Assembly (NCBI GenBank): GCA_949373085.1 | Contig: CASICJ010000068.1 | Span: 1 to 46,397 of the forward strand | From: an uncultured Verrucomicrobiales bacterium | GTDB lineage: Bacteria; Verrucomicrobiota; Verrucomicrobiia; Verrucomicrobiales; Akkermansiaceae | Direction: 5' to 3' | DNA length: 46,397 nucleotides | Part shown: piece by piece, positions 25,618 through 34,201 of the stretch | Layout of the letters: each line of letters opens with the position of its first letter | How positions within the stretch are numbered: the stretch's first letter is position 1 | The notes under the pieces: model-generated | What the model was told of the DNA's origin: nothing | Seen by the model: the letters and a program-made list of their open reading frames with translations, nothing else | The model's database searches: none | Made by a program: the position numbers and the translations under genes

Positions 25618-27012
25618 ATGTCTCAATCATCGACTAACCGACGTCAATTTATCAAGAAGTCCAGCCTCCTTGCGGGCGGAACGTTTGGAATGCCTGCTTT
25701 CGTAAGTGGTAAGAATTTAAATTCCAAGATTCAGGTGGCTGCCATCGGAGTGGGAGGTAAAGGCAGAAGCGATACAATGAACGCGGCCAAATGTGGTGGT
25801 GAGATTGTTGGGTTGTGTGATATCGACGGAGGGAAACTTGATGAGATGGCGAAGCAGTATTCCAAAGCGGCCAAATACTCCGACTTTCGCGAGATGTTGA
25901 CCAAGATTGGAGACAAGGTTGATGCGGTGACTATTTCTACTCCAGATCATCTCCACGGGGTGGCCGGTATCATGGCGATGCAGATGGGAAAAAATGTTTA
26001 CTGTCAGAAGCCGCTGACTCAAACAGTTTGGGAATCACGCATGATGCGAAATTTGTCTCGCGATAAAAAGTTAGCAACTCAGATGGGGAACCAAGGCAGT
26101 GCTGGAGATGGATTACGTCGATCAGTTGAACTCGTTCAAGCTGGCGTGATTGGAAATCCCAAAGAACTTCACGTGTGGACGAATCGTCCGGTTTGGCCAC
26201 AAGGATTAGATCGTCCAGCAGGCGCAGACACGATCCCAGATAACTTAAATTGGGACTGCTTTATCGGGCCGGCGCAAATGCGCCCCTACAAAAAAGGTGT
26301 TTATCATGACTTCAAGTGGCGTGGATGGAGTGATTTCGGAACCGGTGCCTTGGGTGACATGGCTTGTCACACTGTGAATATGCCTTTTCGTGCATTGAAG
26401 TTGGGCTATCCAACGAAGATCGAATGCGAGATGGCTTCTCGTATCTATGATGAGACTTATCCTCTAACTTCGAGAGTGCGGTTTGAATTTCCGGAGCGAG
26501 AAGGGTTACCACCATTGAAGTTCTGGTGGTATGACGGTAATCCGCGCCAAAGCTTTGATCCTGTTCGCCCTAAAACAGAAGTTGTTTCTGAAGTAATCGC
26601 CCTTCGGGGAGGCAAGCTTCCAGGCAGTGGCGCTGTCATCATTGGAGATAAGGGAAAGTTATTTTCCCAAGATGATTATGGCGGTAACCCTTACGTGATG
26701 TTGAATGGCGAGCAAGGATACCGTGATGCTGGTGAGCACGAGGCTTGTAAGGCGATTCCGCAAGTCGTCCCCCGATCTCCTGGACACGTTGAGGAGTGGT
26801 TCGAAATGATGAAGGGTGGTTCTCCAGCCTACTCAAATTTTGAGATCGCAGCTTACTTGAATGAGGTGATCTTATTAGGATGTATTGCTCAACAAGTGGG
26901 AGAGGGACAGCCTATTGATTGGGATGGTCCTAACATGAGATCGACTAATAATGATCGTGCCAACCAATTTGTGAAGAGAGACTACCGCGAGGGTTGGGCC
27001 CCTCGAATCTAA
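25618..27012 (+). CDS. Tat-exported Gfo/Idh/MocA-family oxidoreductase
   Basis: A 464-residue NAD(P)-dependent oxidoreductase of the Gfo/Idh/MocA family. The N-terminus NRRQFIKKSSLLAGGTFG is a twin-arginine signal, so it acts outside the cytoplasm, where glucose-fructose oxidoreductase-type enzymes keep a tightly bound cofactor. VAAIGVGGKG is the Rossmann glycine loop; TPDHLHGV and NVYCQKPLTQT (QKP for the usual EKP) mark the catalytic region, and GDMACHTVNMPF is the conserved late block. Members of this export group are abundant in PVC bacteria and act on sugars or their derivatives. The start is the ATG at 25618 just before the signal; upstream codons do not fit. Confidence 0.9.
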   Translation: MSQSSTNRRQFIKKSSLLAGGTFGMPAFVSGKNLNSKIQVAAIGVGGKGRSDTMNAAKCGGEIVGLCDIDGGKLDEMAKQYSKAAKYSDFREMLTKIGDKVDAVTISTPDHLHGVAGIMAMQMGKNVYCQKPLTQTVWESRMMRNLSRDKKLATQMGNQGSAGDGLRRSVELVQAGVIGNPKELHVWTNRPVWPQGLDRPAGADTIPDNLNWDCFIGPAQMRPYKKGVYHDFKWRGWSDFGTGALGDMACHTVNMPFRALKLGYPTKIECEMASRIYDETYPLTSRVRFEFPEREGLPPLKFWWYDGNPRQSFDPVRPKTEVVSEVIALRGGKLPGSGAVIIGDKGKLFSQDDYGGNPYVMLNGEQGYRDAGEHEACKAIPQVVPRSPGHVEEWFEMMKGGSPAYSNFEIAAYLNEVILLGCIAQQVGEGQPIDWDGPNMRSTNNDRANQFVKRDYREGWAPRI

Positions 27013-27241
27013 ATTGCATTTCTTCTTAAATTATCCGAGCTAGAAGACAATCGTGTGGACCTTTGGGTCATAATCCGCGTATATCATTTGATCTCTTTCT
27101 TGGCTCTTGCCTAAGTAGGTTAGGTCGATATGGCACGGTGCCAGGTGGTTGTGTGCCCAATAACGCTTTTAATTTTAGAGCGCTCCACAAAATGCCTATT
27201 GCGTTAGGTAAGTGAGGGTGCTTTTGTCCACGGCGCTTACA

Positions 27242-28066
27242 ATGGATATTCCAGATCTTCCGACTTCTGGTTTGGTGCCTGTCCATCGTTTCCAATCACC
27301 GGAGGAAGCTCAGGAATACGCCTTGGTCGTTTTGGCGATGAGGCTGGATTGTCTGATTACCATTGAGGAAGAGGGTGGTTACTTAGTCCACGGAGACGAA
27401 GCATTTGTAGAGGCGATTCGGGAGGAGTTCCGGCTTTATCGAGAGGAGCAAGTCTACCAACCCTCTCCGGTCGCGATTCCAATTTTTGGTTCGGGAGTAG
27501 AGCTTGCTCTGCTTTGGATCGGAACTCTTCTTTTTTGTTTTACCCGGCAAATCCAGTATCCAGAAGTTGAGATAAAGTATGTCAGCTCGACTCTTGGGAT
27601 TGTTACCGAGGGAGAATGGTATCGGGCTTTTACGGCTTTGTTCCTTCACGCGGATATGCCGCATTTATTGGGTAATGCTGCATTTGGTTCAGTTTTTGGA
27701 ATCTTTGTAGCAAATTCTTTTGGGCCATTAAGAGGATGGGGGCTCATCATATTGAGTGGGTTCATTGGGAATCTCCTTAATGTGTTTATTCGATTTCCGG
27801 AGAGCTATTTTGGGCTGGGGGCATCGACTGCGGTCTTTGGGGCTCTTGGCTTGTTGGTTGGCTCTGGCTTGGATGTGGCTTGGCGCGAGCGTTCGTTCCG
27901 AAAAGGGCTGAGGTCATTCACTCCGTTATTGGCTGGGTTTATGATCTTTGGAATAAATGGAATTGGAGGGCCGGGAATTGATACTTTGGCTCACCTCACC
28001 GGGATGGTATCTGGGATCCTCTTGGGTTTTCCTACGGCATATCTCCTTGCTAGAAAATCAGATTAG
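27242..28066 (+). CDS. rhomboid-family intramembrane serine protease
   Basis: A 274-residue membrane protein. After a soluble N-terminal domain (residues 1-80) come about six helices with the complete rhomboid set: HADMPHLLGN (His136, His141, Asn145) at the oxyanion site, GLGASTAVFG with catalytic Ser195, and His251 in HLTGMVSGILLG. It should cleave membrane proteins within their helices. The start ATG 27242 was chosen from family N-termini; an in-frame GTG lies at 27212. The two-domain thioredoxin-like gene begins 15 bases after its stop, so one transcript is likely. The 229-base gap upstream of the gene contains small inverted repeats but no clear gene. Confidence 0.92.
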   Translation: MDIPDLPTSGLVPVHRFQSPEEAQEYALVVLAMRLDCLITIEEEGGYLVHGDEAFVEAIREEFRLYREEQVYQPSPVAIPIFGSGVELALLWIGTLLFCFTRQIQYPEVEIKYVSSTLGIVTEGEWYRAFTALFLHADMPHLLGNAAFGSVFGIFVANSFGPLRGWGLIILSGFIGNLLNVFIRFPESYFGLGASTAVFGALGLLVGSGLDVAWRERSFRKGLRSFTPLLAGFMIFGINGIGGPGIDTLAHLTGMVSGILLGFPTAYLLARKSD

Positions 28067-28081
28067 ATACGTAATTATACG

Positions 28082-29230
28082 ATGCGAATTCTGCTCTTTA
28101 GCTTCTTTGCCATTGGTTCTCTTTTTGCCTATAAACCCGTGGTATTGACGGAAGGACAAGGAGCTCCGGATTTCAAATTACCAGGAGTGGACGGGAAAAA
28201 CTATACCCTCAAGAACTTCAGCGGGGGAAAAGCTCTCGCGGTTATCTTTACAACTAACCATTGCCCTGATGCCATCGCTTCCCACGGGCGTATGGTGGCC
28301 TTGGTTGATCATTTCAATGGTAAGCCGGTGAAGTTTGTTGCCATCAATAGTAATTCGCCGGAAGGGCTTCATTTGCCGGAGCTTGGATGGACTGTCTATG
28401 ATGATAGCTTTGAAGACATGAAGCTTATCGCTAAGGATAGTGGCTTTAATCTGCCTTATCTCTACGATGGTGAGACTCAGGAGGTAGCCAAAGCCTATGG
28501 GGCGGTTGCAACTCCTCACGTTTTCATTTTCGATAAGAATCTCAAGCTCCGTTACAATGGCCGGATCGATAATGGTCGCCGTAGAGTTGGAGCGGTCGAA
28601 AAGAATGAAGCACGCGATGCTATTTCTGCGATTCTTGAAGGGAAAAAGATCGAAGTTGTGAAGACCCGCCCGGTGGGATGTACTACGAAGTGGAAGGAAA
28701 AATCGGGAATGGTCGCCGGTGAAGATCGTAAATGGAAAGCTCAGCCAGTGACCGTGGAAAAAGTGGATGCCAAGACACTTGGGAAGTTGGTGGCGAATCG
28801 AGGGCGGACTGGTATGCGGCTTATCAACCTCTGGTCAACAAGTTGCGGTCCCTGTGTGGCGGAGTTCCCCGAGCTAGTGAAAATCTACCGTCAATATTCG
28901 TGGCAGGAGTTTGAATTTATTCCCATCAGCCTCGATTCTGCTGATGACAAAGACAAGGTGTTACGGTTTCTGAGGAGAACTCATTGTGGGCTTTCACCCC
29001 GGACAAAACCATTTCTGGATGAGGAAAATAGAACGACAAACAATTACCTTTTCGAGGGAGATACTGAGGACTTGGCCAAAGCCATTGATTACACGTGGGA
29101 TGGAGCGTTGCCCTTCACTTTGCTCGTCGGAAAGGGTGGTGAAGTTCTCTTTCGCCATTCCGGTGTGCTCGATCCGCTGGCTTTGCGGAAGAAGATCGTC
29201 GAGCAGGTTTGGCAGAAGTCGGGAGAATAA
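28082..29230 (+). CDS. exported protein with two thioredoxin-like domains
   Basis: A 382-residue exported protein (signal peptide MRILLFSFFAIGSLFA). The N-terminal peroxiredoxin/redoxin domain starts GQGAPDFKLPGVDGKNYTLK and has Cys61 in TTNHCPDAI, a one-cysteine site where relatives have CPYxxA. The C-terminal domain has a normal disulfide-reductase site, Cys255-Gly-Pro-Cys258 in WSTSCGPCVAEFP. It probably handles thiol redox or peroxide outside the cytoplasm. It shares a likely transcript with the rhomboid gene and is followed by the mutarotase gene. Confidence 0.85.
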   Translation: MRILLFSFFAIGSLFAYKPVVLTEGQGAPDFKLPGVDGKNYTLKNFSGGKALAVIFTTNHCPDAIASHGRMVALVDHFNGKPVKFVAINSNSPEGLHLPELGWTVYDDSFEDMKLIAKDSGFNLPYLYDGETQEVAKAYGAVATPHVFIFDKNLKLRYNGRIDNGRRRVGAVEKNEARDAISAILEGKKIEVVKTRPVGCTTKWKEKSGMVAGEDRKWKAQPVTVEKVDAKTLGKLVANRGRTGMRLINLWSTSCGPCVAEFPELVKIYRQYSWQEFEFIPISLDSADDKDKVLRFLRRTHCGLSPRTKPFLDEENRTTNNYLFEGDTEDLAKAIDYTWDGALPFTLLVGKGGEVLFRHSGVLDPLALRKKIVEQVWQKSGE

Positions 29231-29310
29231 AAAGCGGGTTAAAAAAAGAATCATTCTTTTGTTCCTTTTTTCCGATGCTTGTGGCAATGGTGCTGGCCGT
29301 CACCTTTGCC

Positions 29311-30219
29311 ATGTCCCAATCGATTGAAGATCTCACCGCCATCCTGAGCGGAACTCCCGAGTTGACTGTCACTGAACCAGAGTCTGGCTTCCCTGTAATC
29401 GAAGTTCAAACTCCTGTTTCAGCAGCTACTATTGCTCTCCACGGAGCGCAGGTTCTAACCTGGGCTCCGACCGATCACCCGCCGGTTTTATATGTGAGTC
29501 CGAAAGCCAAGATGAATGAGGGAAAGGCTCTTCGCGGTGGTATTCCCATATGCTGGCCATGGTTTGGAAATCACCCTGACGATCCAGAGATGCCAGTGCA
29601 TGGCTTTGCCCGGACCCGCTTTTGGGAACTCGTCTCCGGCGAGATGGTGGGCAAGATGGCCACACTTGTTTTTAAACTAGTCTCTGATGAGGAGACGAAA
29701 GCTCTTTTTCCCTTCGATTTCGAATTAACTGTAACGATTCGTATCGCGGATAAATTGCGGGTGAAGTTAAACATGAAGAATACTGGCGAGGAGATCTATA
29801 AAGTAAGCTCGGCACTCCATACTTACCTCTCGCTCGGTGATATTGAACGTATACAACTCGAGGGAGTTAAGGGATCTCACTACGTTGATCAGGCAAGCGA
29901 CGACAAGGAGCCTATTTATCAGGAAAAGAACCTCCAAATCAAAGGTGAGGTGGATCGGATTTATCAGTCTATGTCATCGGTATTGATTCGTGATCTTGAT
30001 CGCTACCGCTCGGTCTTCGTCGATAAAGCTGGATCACGCTCCACGGTTATCTGGAACCCATGGAAAGAAAAATCAAAGACCCTCGCTGATCTGCCTGATA
30101 AGGCCTACAAAGAGTTTGTTTGTGTAGAATGTGCGAATGCCGGAACGGACAAACCAACTCTGCGCCCAAACGGATCGCATACCCTTGAGACAGTCATTGG
30201 GCTTCGTCCGCTGTCCTAA
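29311..30219 (+). CDS. D-hexose-6-phosphate mutarotase-like (aldose-1-epimerase family)
   Basis: A 302-residue beta-sandwich enzyme of the YeaD group, which interconverts anomers of hexose-6-phosphates. LHGAQVLTWAP, LRGGIPICWPWFGNH and VHGFARTRFWEL are diagnostic; the second conserved His is in SSALHTYLSLGD and the catalytic Glu in CVECANAG. The start is uncertain: an in-frame ATG at 29275 would add a hydrophobic twelve-residue stretch (MLVAMVLAVTFA) that could be a signal peptide, but this enzyme is normally cytoplasmic, so 29311 is preferred. Confidence 0.85.
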   Translation: MSQSIEDLTAILSGTPELTVTEPESGFPVIEVQTPVSAATIALHGAQVLTWAPTDHPPVLYVSPKAKMNEGKALRGGIPICWPWFGNHPDDPEMPVHGFARTRFWELVSGEMVGKMATLVFKLVSDEETKALFPFDFELTVTIRIADKLRVKLNMKNTGEEIYKVSSALHTYLSLGDIERIQLEGVKGSHYVDQASDDKEPIYQEKNLQIKGEVDRIYQSMSSVLIRDLDRYRSVFVDKAGSRSTVIWNPWKEKSKTLADLPDKAYKEFVCVECANAGTDKPTLRPNGSHTLETVIGLRPLS

Positions 30220-30313
30220 GCCTCGCAAGAAGGAACCCTCGCTGAGGTGGCAGTAGAAAACTATAGTGAACTTGGGTATCCTTTTACGCGAGTGAGCCGA
30301 TGTTGGGAGAAGC

Positions 30314-30769
30314 TTATTGGAACTTACGTGCTCTCAATGAGCTTTTGAGCGCTTTGAGGTAAGGTTCAATGCCACCGCCGCTATATCCAGATATTGATTT
30401 AAAGACTTTTCCCTGCGAATCCATCAACATTACGGTGGGATAACTCTGGAGACTATATTTCTTGGCAACTTCCTTGTTGGCCTTGGTTTGGGCTGCAGGA
30501 AGCTTTTTCGTCCTCGGATAATCGAGCACGACCACGACGAAATCTTTTTCGACTTCGGATTTGAAAGCTTTCTTTGAGAAGACCTCCTTATCCAGCTTGA
30601 TGCAAGGAGGGCACCAGTCAGAGCCGGTGAACTTCACAAGCATACATTTTTTTTCTGCAGCGGCTTTTTTCTTTCCAGCTTCGAAGTTAGTGAGGAAGTC
30701 TCCAGCCTGTGCGGTGGAAGTGAAAGCGACCGACAAGATGGCGAGAATAATTGTTTTTAGTGGACTCAT
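30314..30769 (-). CDS. exported thioredoxin-like protein
   Basis: A 151-residue protein with a signal peptide (MSPLKTIILAILSVAFTSTAQA) and a thioredoxin fold with active site WCPPC in FTGSDWCPPCIKLDKEVF, then SLQSYPTVMLMDSQGK containing the cis-proline. This layout matches the exported thioredoxin-like proteins common in verrucomicrobia (YyaL/thiol:disulfide interchange group). It probably reduces or forms disulfides in the periplasm. It diverges from rdgB; the intergenic region is about 77 bases. Confidence 0.87.
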   Translation of the reverse strand: MSPLKTIILAILSVAFTSTAQAGDFLTNFEAGKKKAAAEKKCMLVKFTGSDWCPPCIKLDKEVFSKKAFKSEVEKDFVVVVLDYPRTKKLPAAQTKANKEVAKKYSLQSYPTVMLMDSQGKVFKSISGYSGGGIEPYLKALKSSLRARKFQ

Positions 30770-30846
30770 GCTATTATTAGGTAGATTGAAGATCGGTTTT
30801 ATTCCAAATTTGTCGAAATATTTTTGTGGGTTGCTATTCTGTAATT

Positions 30847-31440
30847 GTGAAACAGCGATTGATTGTGGCGACAAGGAATGCTCATAAGGTCGAAGAGATC
30901 CGCGCTATTCTCTCAACTTTTGAAGTTTTGGATTTGTCTGTTCTTACCGATCCCCCGGAGGTCGAAGAAACTGGTATAACCTTTCTTGAAAATGCTATTC
31001 TCAAGGCTGTGGCGATCAGTGACTTGACCGATGCCTTGGTTCTTTCCGATGACTCTGGATTGGAGGTTGATTCGCTGGGTGGGAATCCAGGCGTTTACTC
31101 CTCACGTTATGGTGGGGAGGATGGAGATGATTCTCTAAATAATGAGAAACTACTTCGTGAAATGGATGGGCATAGTGAGCGCACGGCTCGCTTTCGATGT
31201 GTAATTGTCCTAGCTCGAAGAGGAAACGTTCTCGCTGATTTTTCAGGCGCGGTTGAAGGGCGGATTCTTCAAAGAAAGCAGGGGGGTGGTGGTTTTGGCT
31301 ATGATCCTTTGTTTGCTCCGAAAGGCTACGACAGGTCTTTCGCTGAGCTCGGAGAAGAGATCAAAAATGGCTTGAGCCACCGATCTCGTGCTCTCGAGGG
31401 GGTGGTCGATTGGTTGAGACAGCTCCGTGAAATCGACTGA
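30847..31440 (+). CDS. rdgB: non-canonical purine NTP pyrophosphatase (RdgB/HAM1)
   Basis: Hydrolyses ITP, XTP and dITP to monophosphates, keeping deaminated purines out of DNA and RNA. The 197-residue length fits. Motifs: VATRNAHKVEEI at the N-terminus, LSDDSGLEVDSLGG(N)PGVYSSRYGG (written in parts) around the metal site, GFGYDPLFAP and SHRSRAL. The start is GTG at 30847 (VKQRLIVATRN); TATTCT at 30835-30840 lies six bases before it, so the transcript may be leaderless. Confidence 0.93.
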   Translation: MKQRLIVATRNAHKVEEIRAILSTFEVLDLSVLTDPPEVEETGITFLENAILKAVAISDLTDALVLSDDSGLEVDSLGGNPGVYSSRYGGEDGDDSLNNEKLLREMDGHSERTARFRCVIVLARRGNVLADFSGAVEGRILQRKQGGGGFGYDPLFAPKGYDRSFAELGEEIKNGLSHRSRALEGVVDWLRQLREID

Positions 31441-31479
31441 CATCGTTCACCAACTTACAAGTTTGCGCCGCGGAGGCAC

Positions 31480-31590
31480 TTGTCTTGCTCGTTTTTTTTG
31501 ACGCTTTTCTTGATGGGTTGTGCTGTTGATCCCCGTTGGGGTGAGACCCGTAGCAGGCTGCTTAAAGTAATGGAGTGGCAGTCTCAGTAG
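31480..31590 (+). CDS. candidate tiny lipoprotein of about 36 residues
   Basis: From TTG at 31480, just after GGAGG (31472-31476), the frame reads MSCSFFLTLFLMGCAVDPRW, then GETRSRLLKVMEWQSQ, stop at 31588-31590. LMGC is a good lipobox with Cys14, and the tail is charged. The short spacing (three bases) from GGAGG and the very small size leave this uncertain; it would add to the secreted small-lipoprotein group if real. It lies between the convergent rdgB and GH78-like genes. Confidence 0.35.
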   Translation: MSCSFFLTLFLMGCAVDPRWGETRSRLLKVMEWQSQ

Positions 31591-31638
31591 CTCTTCTGAA
31601 AAGCGGCATACGCAAATTGAGAAAAGAGGGAACGTTCG

Positions 31639-33267
31639 CTATTTGATCAAGAAAAAGTATTTCCCTGATTGGGTGATAAGAGACACTTTTCCATCTTTTC
31701 TCTCAACAATCTCGACGCCTTCTGCGTCAGCGATTGCATCTCCGCTTTCGGTGATTTTTTGATTTTCTCCAATCGGTAAAATAACCCGCGAAAGAGTGCC
31801 AGCGGGAATCATAATCTCTGCTGTGAGTGCTGATTCAGAAGGAAGCTTTTTCCAGTGAACTGAGATTTTTCCGGTCGGCGAATCATGGTAGGCCTTCACC
31901 CATCTTAGAGTATCATCGGAAGGGATACGGGGAGAAATGATTACTTGATTAAATCCGGGCGCGATCGTGTCGATACCTGCTACGAAAGCCATGAGCCATT
32001 CGGCGATCCCGCTTTCGACATAGATCTTTTGTTCTTCAGCTTTGAGATCGGTCAGAGTTTTAAGAGCGAGATCTTGATTTCCTGTTAATGAGAGGACACC
32101 CGGAAGAAAATGAGCTCCAATGGGGCCGACCTCGGATCCGTTTTTTGCGACTAAGGCGATTAAATCGGCAAGGACCTTGGCTTTTTGTTGGGGATTTAGA
32201 ACGGCACTCCGTAGTGCCAGAACGTGGCCGGTTTGTGATGTTGACTTTAGTGAACCATCTGTGTTGACGAACTGACGTTCAAAGCTCTTGCGTATCCGAG
32301 ATGCATAAACTTGGAAGCGAATCGCTTTTTGTGGCTGTATGGCAGGCAGAGCGAGTTCGAGGATCAGGCGGCAGCTGAATCCAAGGTAGCAGAGATCGAT
32401 AAATTCAGCTGATATGTTTTCTGAGTCAACGATCCCTCCCCATTTGGTTCCCTTCAGAAGAGTGTCCTGTGCCTCGCGTGCAATGATATGCCCTTCATAA
32501 GAATTCCAACGGGATCGAGTTGATTGCGCATCTCCGCTCATCCACCAAAGTGGGTGGGTGACAAGGACTCCTGAGTCAGAGGAGACTGGAGCGGTAGTTT
32601 TAGCTCCGGGATGGTTCGGGAAAAAATTGTCTTTGGTGATTTCAGAATCCATCAGGCGCAGCCATTCGGTAAGATGAGGAACGGAATCGAAGTGATAGAG
32701 AAATGCACGGGCAGACCGATGAACCATACTGCCATCTCCTAGGGCAGTCACATCACCCTCTGTGAATCCGGTAAGACGCTTCTCAAGGTCGGCAATGCTC
32801 TGGGTATAAAGTTGGTTGATTTCCTCGGAGCTGCTCTCGAAGCCTGATATCCGGGCTGGTTTTACAAGCTTTGCTCGTTCACCGACAACAAAGGTCGCAA
32901 TGCCACTCCAGGCGCTAGCCTGGTCCTCCTTGTCCCAAACACGAACTTTCCAATGAACTTTTTGGCCGTTTTTGAGTGGTTTACCCTGCCACGGGACAAG
33001 GAGTTTGGCAGCTCCCTGTTGTTTTTTGGTCGCCCAGAGGTCCGCCGTTTTCTCATCAAGTTTTCTTTGGCTCGTAGCGGCAAGGATCTCATAAGCGCTC
33101 TGGGAATTTCCCCGCTCGTTGGAATCAAGTTTCCAGCTTAATCTTGGGGAATTTGAAACTCCAATTGGATTTGTTGCAGATTCGGTCCGGAGCTCCTTAA
33201 CTTTGAGGGGTGCTCCCAGGGCGCAAATAGTGGAGCAAACGAGAGCTGTTAGGAAACCTTGTTTCAT
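31639..33267 (-). CDS. exported GH78 rhamnosidase-like protein with a shortened catalytic region
   Basis: A 542-residue exported protein. The first 150 residues match the N-terminal Bac_rhamnosid domain (LRTESATNPIGVSNSPRLSW and the VHWKVRVWDKEDQASAWS region). The middle region with GDGSMVHRSARAFLYHFDSV and LTEWLRLMDSEITKDNFFP corresponds to the (alpha/alpha)6 catalytic barrel, and the end has KISVHWKK and IMIPAGTLSRVILP of the C-terminal domain. Typical GH78 enzymes have 900 or more residues; here the second beta domain and the DERLGWxGD stretch bearing the catalytic acid appear absent. It could be a specialised or inactive relative. Start at MKQGFL (33267). Confidence 0.75.
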   Translation of the reverse strand: MKQGFLTALVCSTICALGAPLKVKELRTESATNPIGVSNSPRLSWKLDSNERGNSQSAYEILAATSQRKLDEKTADLWATKKQQGAAKLLVPWQGKPLKNGQKVHWKVRVWDKEDQASAWSGIATFVVGERAKLVKPARISGFESSSEEINQLYTQSIADLEKRLTGFTEGDVTALGDGSMVHRSARAFLYHFDSVPHLTEWLRLMDSEITKDNFFPNHPGAKTTAPVSSDSGVLVTHPLWWMSGDAQSTRSRWNSYEGHIIAREAQDTLLKGTKWGGIVDSENISAEFIDLCYLGFSCRLILELALPAIQPQKAIRFQVYASRIRKSFERQFVNTDGSLKSTSQTGHVLALRSAVLNPQQKAKVLADLIALVAKNGSEVGPIGAHFLPGVLSLTGNQDLALKTLTDLKAEEQKIYVESGIAEWLMAFVAGIDTIAPGFNQVIISPRIPSDDTLRWVKAYHDSPTGKISVHWKKLPSESALTAEIMIPAGTLSRVILPIGENQKITESGDAIADAEGVEIVERKDGKVSLITQSGKYFFLIK

Positions 33268-33333
33268 CGGCAGTAAGAAAACCCGCCAAGCCCCAGTGTG
33301 CAAGCAGACAAAAGGACTCTCACTGCGTGATTG

Positions 33334-34005
33334 TCATTCGAGCTTAGACCAAATTTCCTCAAACTTCTTTGTAAAGCTCCTCAAGAGCTGTGGATTATTG
33401 GTAATTACGATATTTTCGTCATTTTTCGCGGCGGCCGCGCGAGTCCAATTATAGCTTCCTGTGAGGAGCAGATCTTGATCAGAAATGGCAAACTTGTGGT
33501 GCATGTGGGCATCGGTTCGGTCGAGCCGGCAATCGATTCCTGATTTGGAGAGGTAGGTGAGATCTGAGCCTGAATCCATCGATTTTTCGTTGTCAGAGAT
33601 GATTCTGATTTTTACTCCGCGGGCCTGAGCTTCTTCCAATCGTCGCACGATGCGGTCGTCTGTAATAGTGAAAACGCAAATATCGAGGGCGCTACGACTT
33701 TCGCTAATCAGTTGGCGGATCCGGTGGAGGCAGTCAGTTCCTGGGCTAAAAAATGCGGAAGCCTTAGTTTTATTCTCATTCGCATAGAGCAGCTTGATGA
33801 ATCCTTGAAGCCAATCGAGAGCGGTGATTTGTCCGAACTCATTAATGGCTTCTTGCGTCAATTTGAAGGCAAGCTGTCGAGCCTTGGCTTGTTCAATAGG
33901 ATTCCCTGCGATGCGCGACAAGTGGTTTTTAAGGTTCTTTTTCTCGGATCGACTCAGGGCGAAATCTTCGAGTGATTCTTTTAAAAAAACTTCTAACTCA
34001 GGCAT
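33334..34005 (-). CDS. phospholipase D-like protein with one HKD motif
   Basis: A 223-residue protein. The C-terminal half is a PLD-family domain: the single HxKxxxxD motif HHKFAISDQD followed by LLTGSYNWTRAAAAKNDEN, which is close to the Nuc/PLD6 type working as a homodimer. The N-terminal 90 residues are helical (FLKESLEDFALSRSEKKNLK) and of unknown fold. It could be a nuclease or lipase; the Nuc-like GSYNWTxAA favours phosphodiesterase action. There is no signal peptide, so it is probably cytoplasmic. A strong promoter lies immediately upstream. Confidence 0.85.
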   Translation of the reverse strand: MPELEVFLKESLEDFALSRSEKKNLKNHLSRIAGNPIEQAKARQLAFKLTQEAINEFGQITALDWLQGFIKLLYANENKTKASAFFSPGTDCLHRIRQLISESRSALDICVFTITDDRIVRRLEEAQARGVKIRIISDNEKSMDSGSDLTYLSKSGIDCRLDRTDAHMHHKFAISDQDLLLTGSYNWTRAAAAKNDENIVITNNPQLLRSFTKKFEEIWSKLE

Positions 34006-34014
34006 TTCAAGGAG

Positions 34015-34043
34015 ATTCTAACGAAAATCTCACGTTGTGACAA
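34015..34043 (-). promoter_or_regulatory. promoter of the phospholipase D-like gene
   Basis: On the - strand TTGTCA (34038-34043), 17 bases, TAGAAT (34015-34020), nine bases before the ATG at 34005. Near-consensus boxes with ideal spacing; predicted leader is only a few bases. Confidence 0.6.
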
Positions 34044-34113
34044 TGATAGTTGCTCCGCCGAGTTCCCGATTTTTCTGTCGTTGTTCCACGATTTTCTATG
34101 AGAAGATAGTCTC

Positions 34114-34167
34114 GATAGAAGAAACCCGCTTGTCCATGAGAGGAGGGCTTGCTCGCCATGCAAGCGG
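34114..34167 (-). terminator. probable rho-independent terminator
   Basis: On the - strand, downstream of the gene ending at 34202: CCGCTTG (34161-34167) pairs with CAAGCGG (34126-34132), with an inner alternative hairpin, followed by GTTTCTTCT. The T-run is imperfect, so this is a moderate call. Confidence 0.4.
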
Positions 34168-34201
34168 TTAGCGGTGCGACTCAGAATCTTGAAGATCCGT
34201 G

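Noticed and set aside
27068..27295. 75-codon minus-strand frame upstream of the rhomboid gene
   Set aside because: No recognisable sequence, overlaps the rhomboid start, and no start signal.
29231..29270. AAAAGAATCATTCTTTT as a terminator after the thioredoxin-like gene
   Set aside because: The stem is all A/T with almost no loop, and it lies in the leader of the downstream mutarotase; too weak to call.
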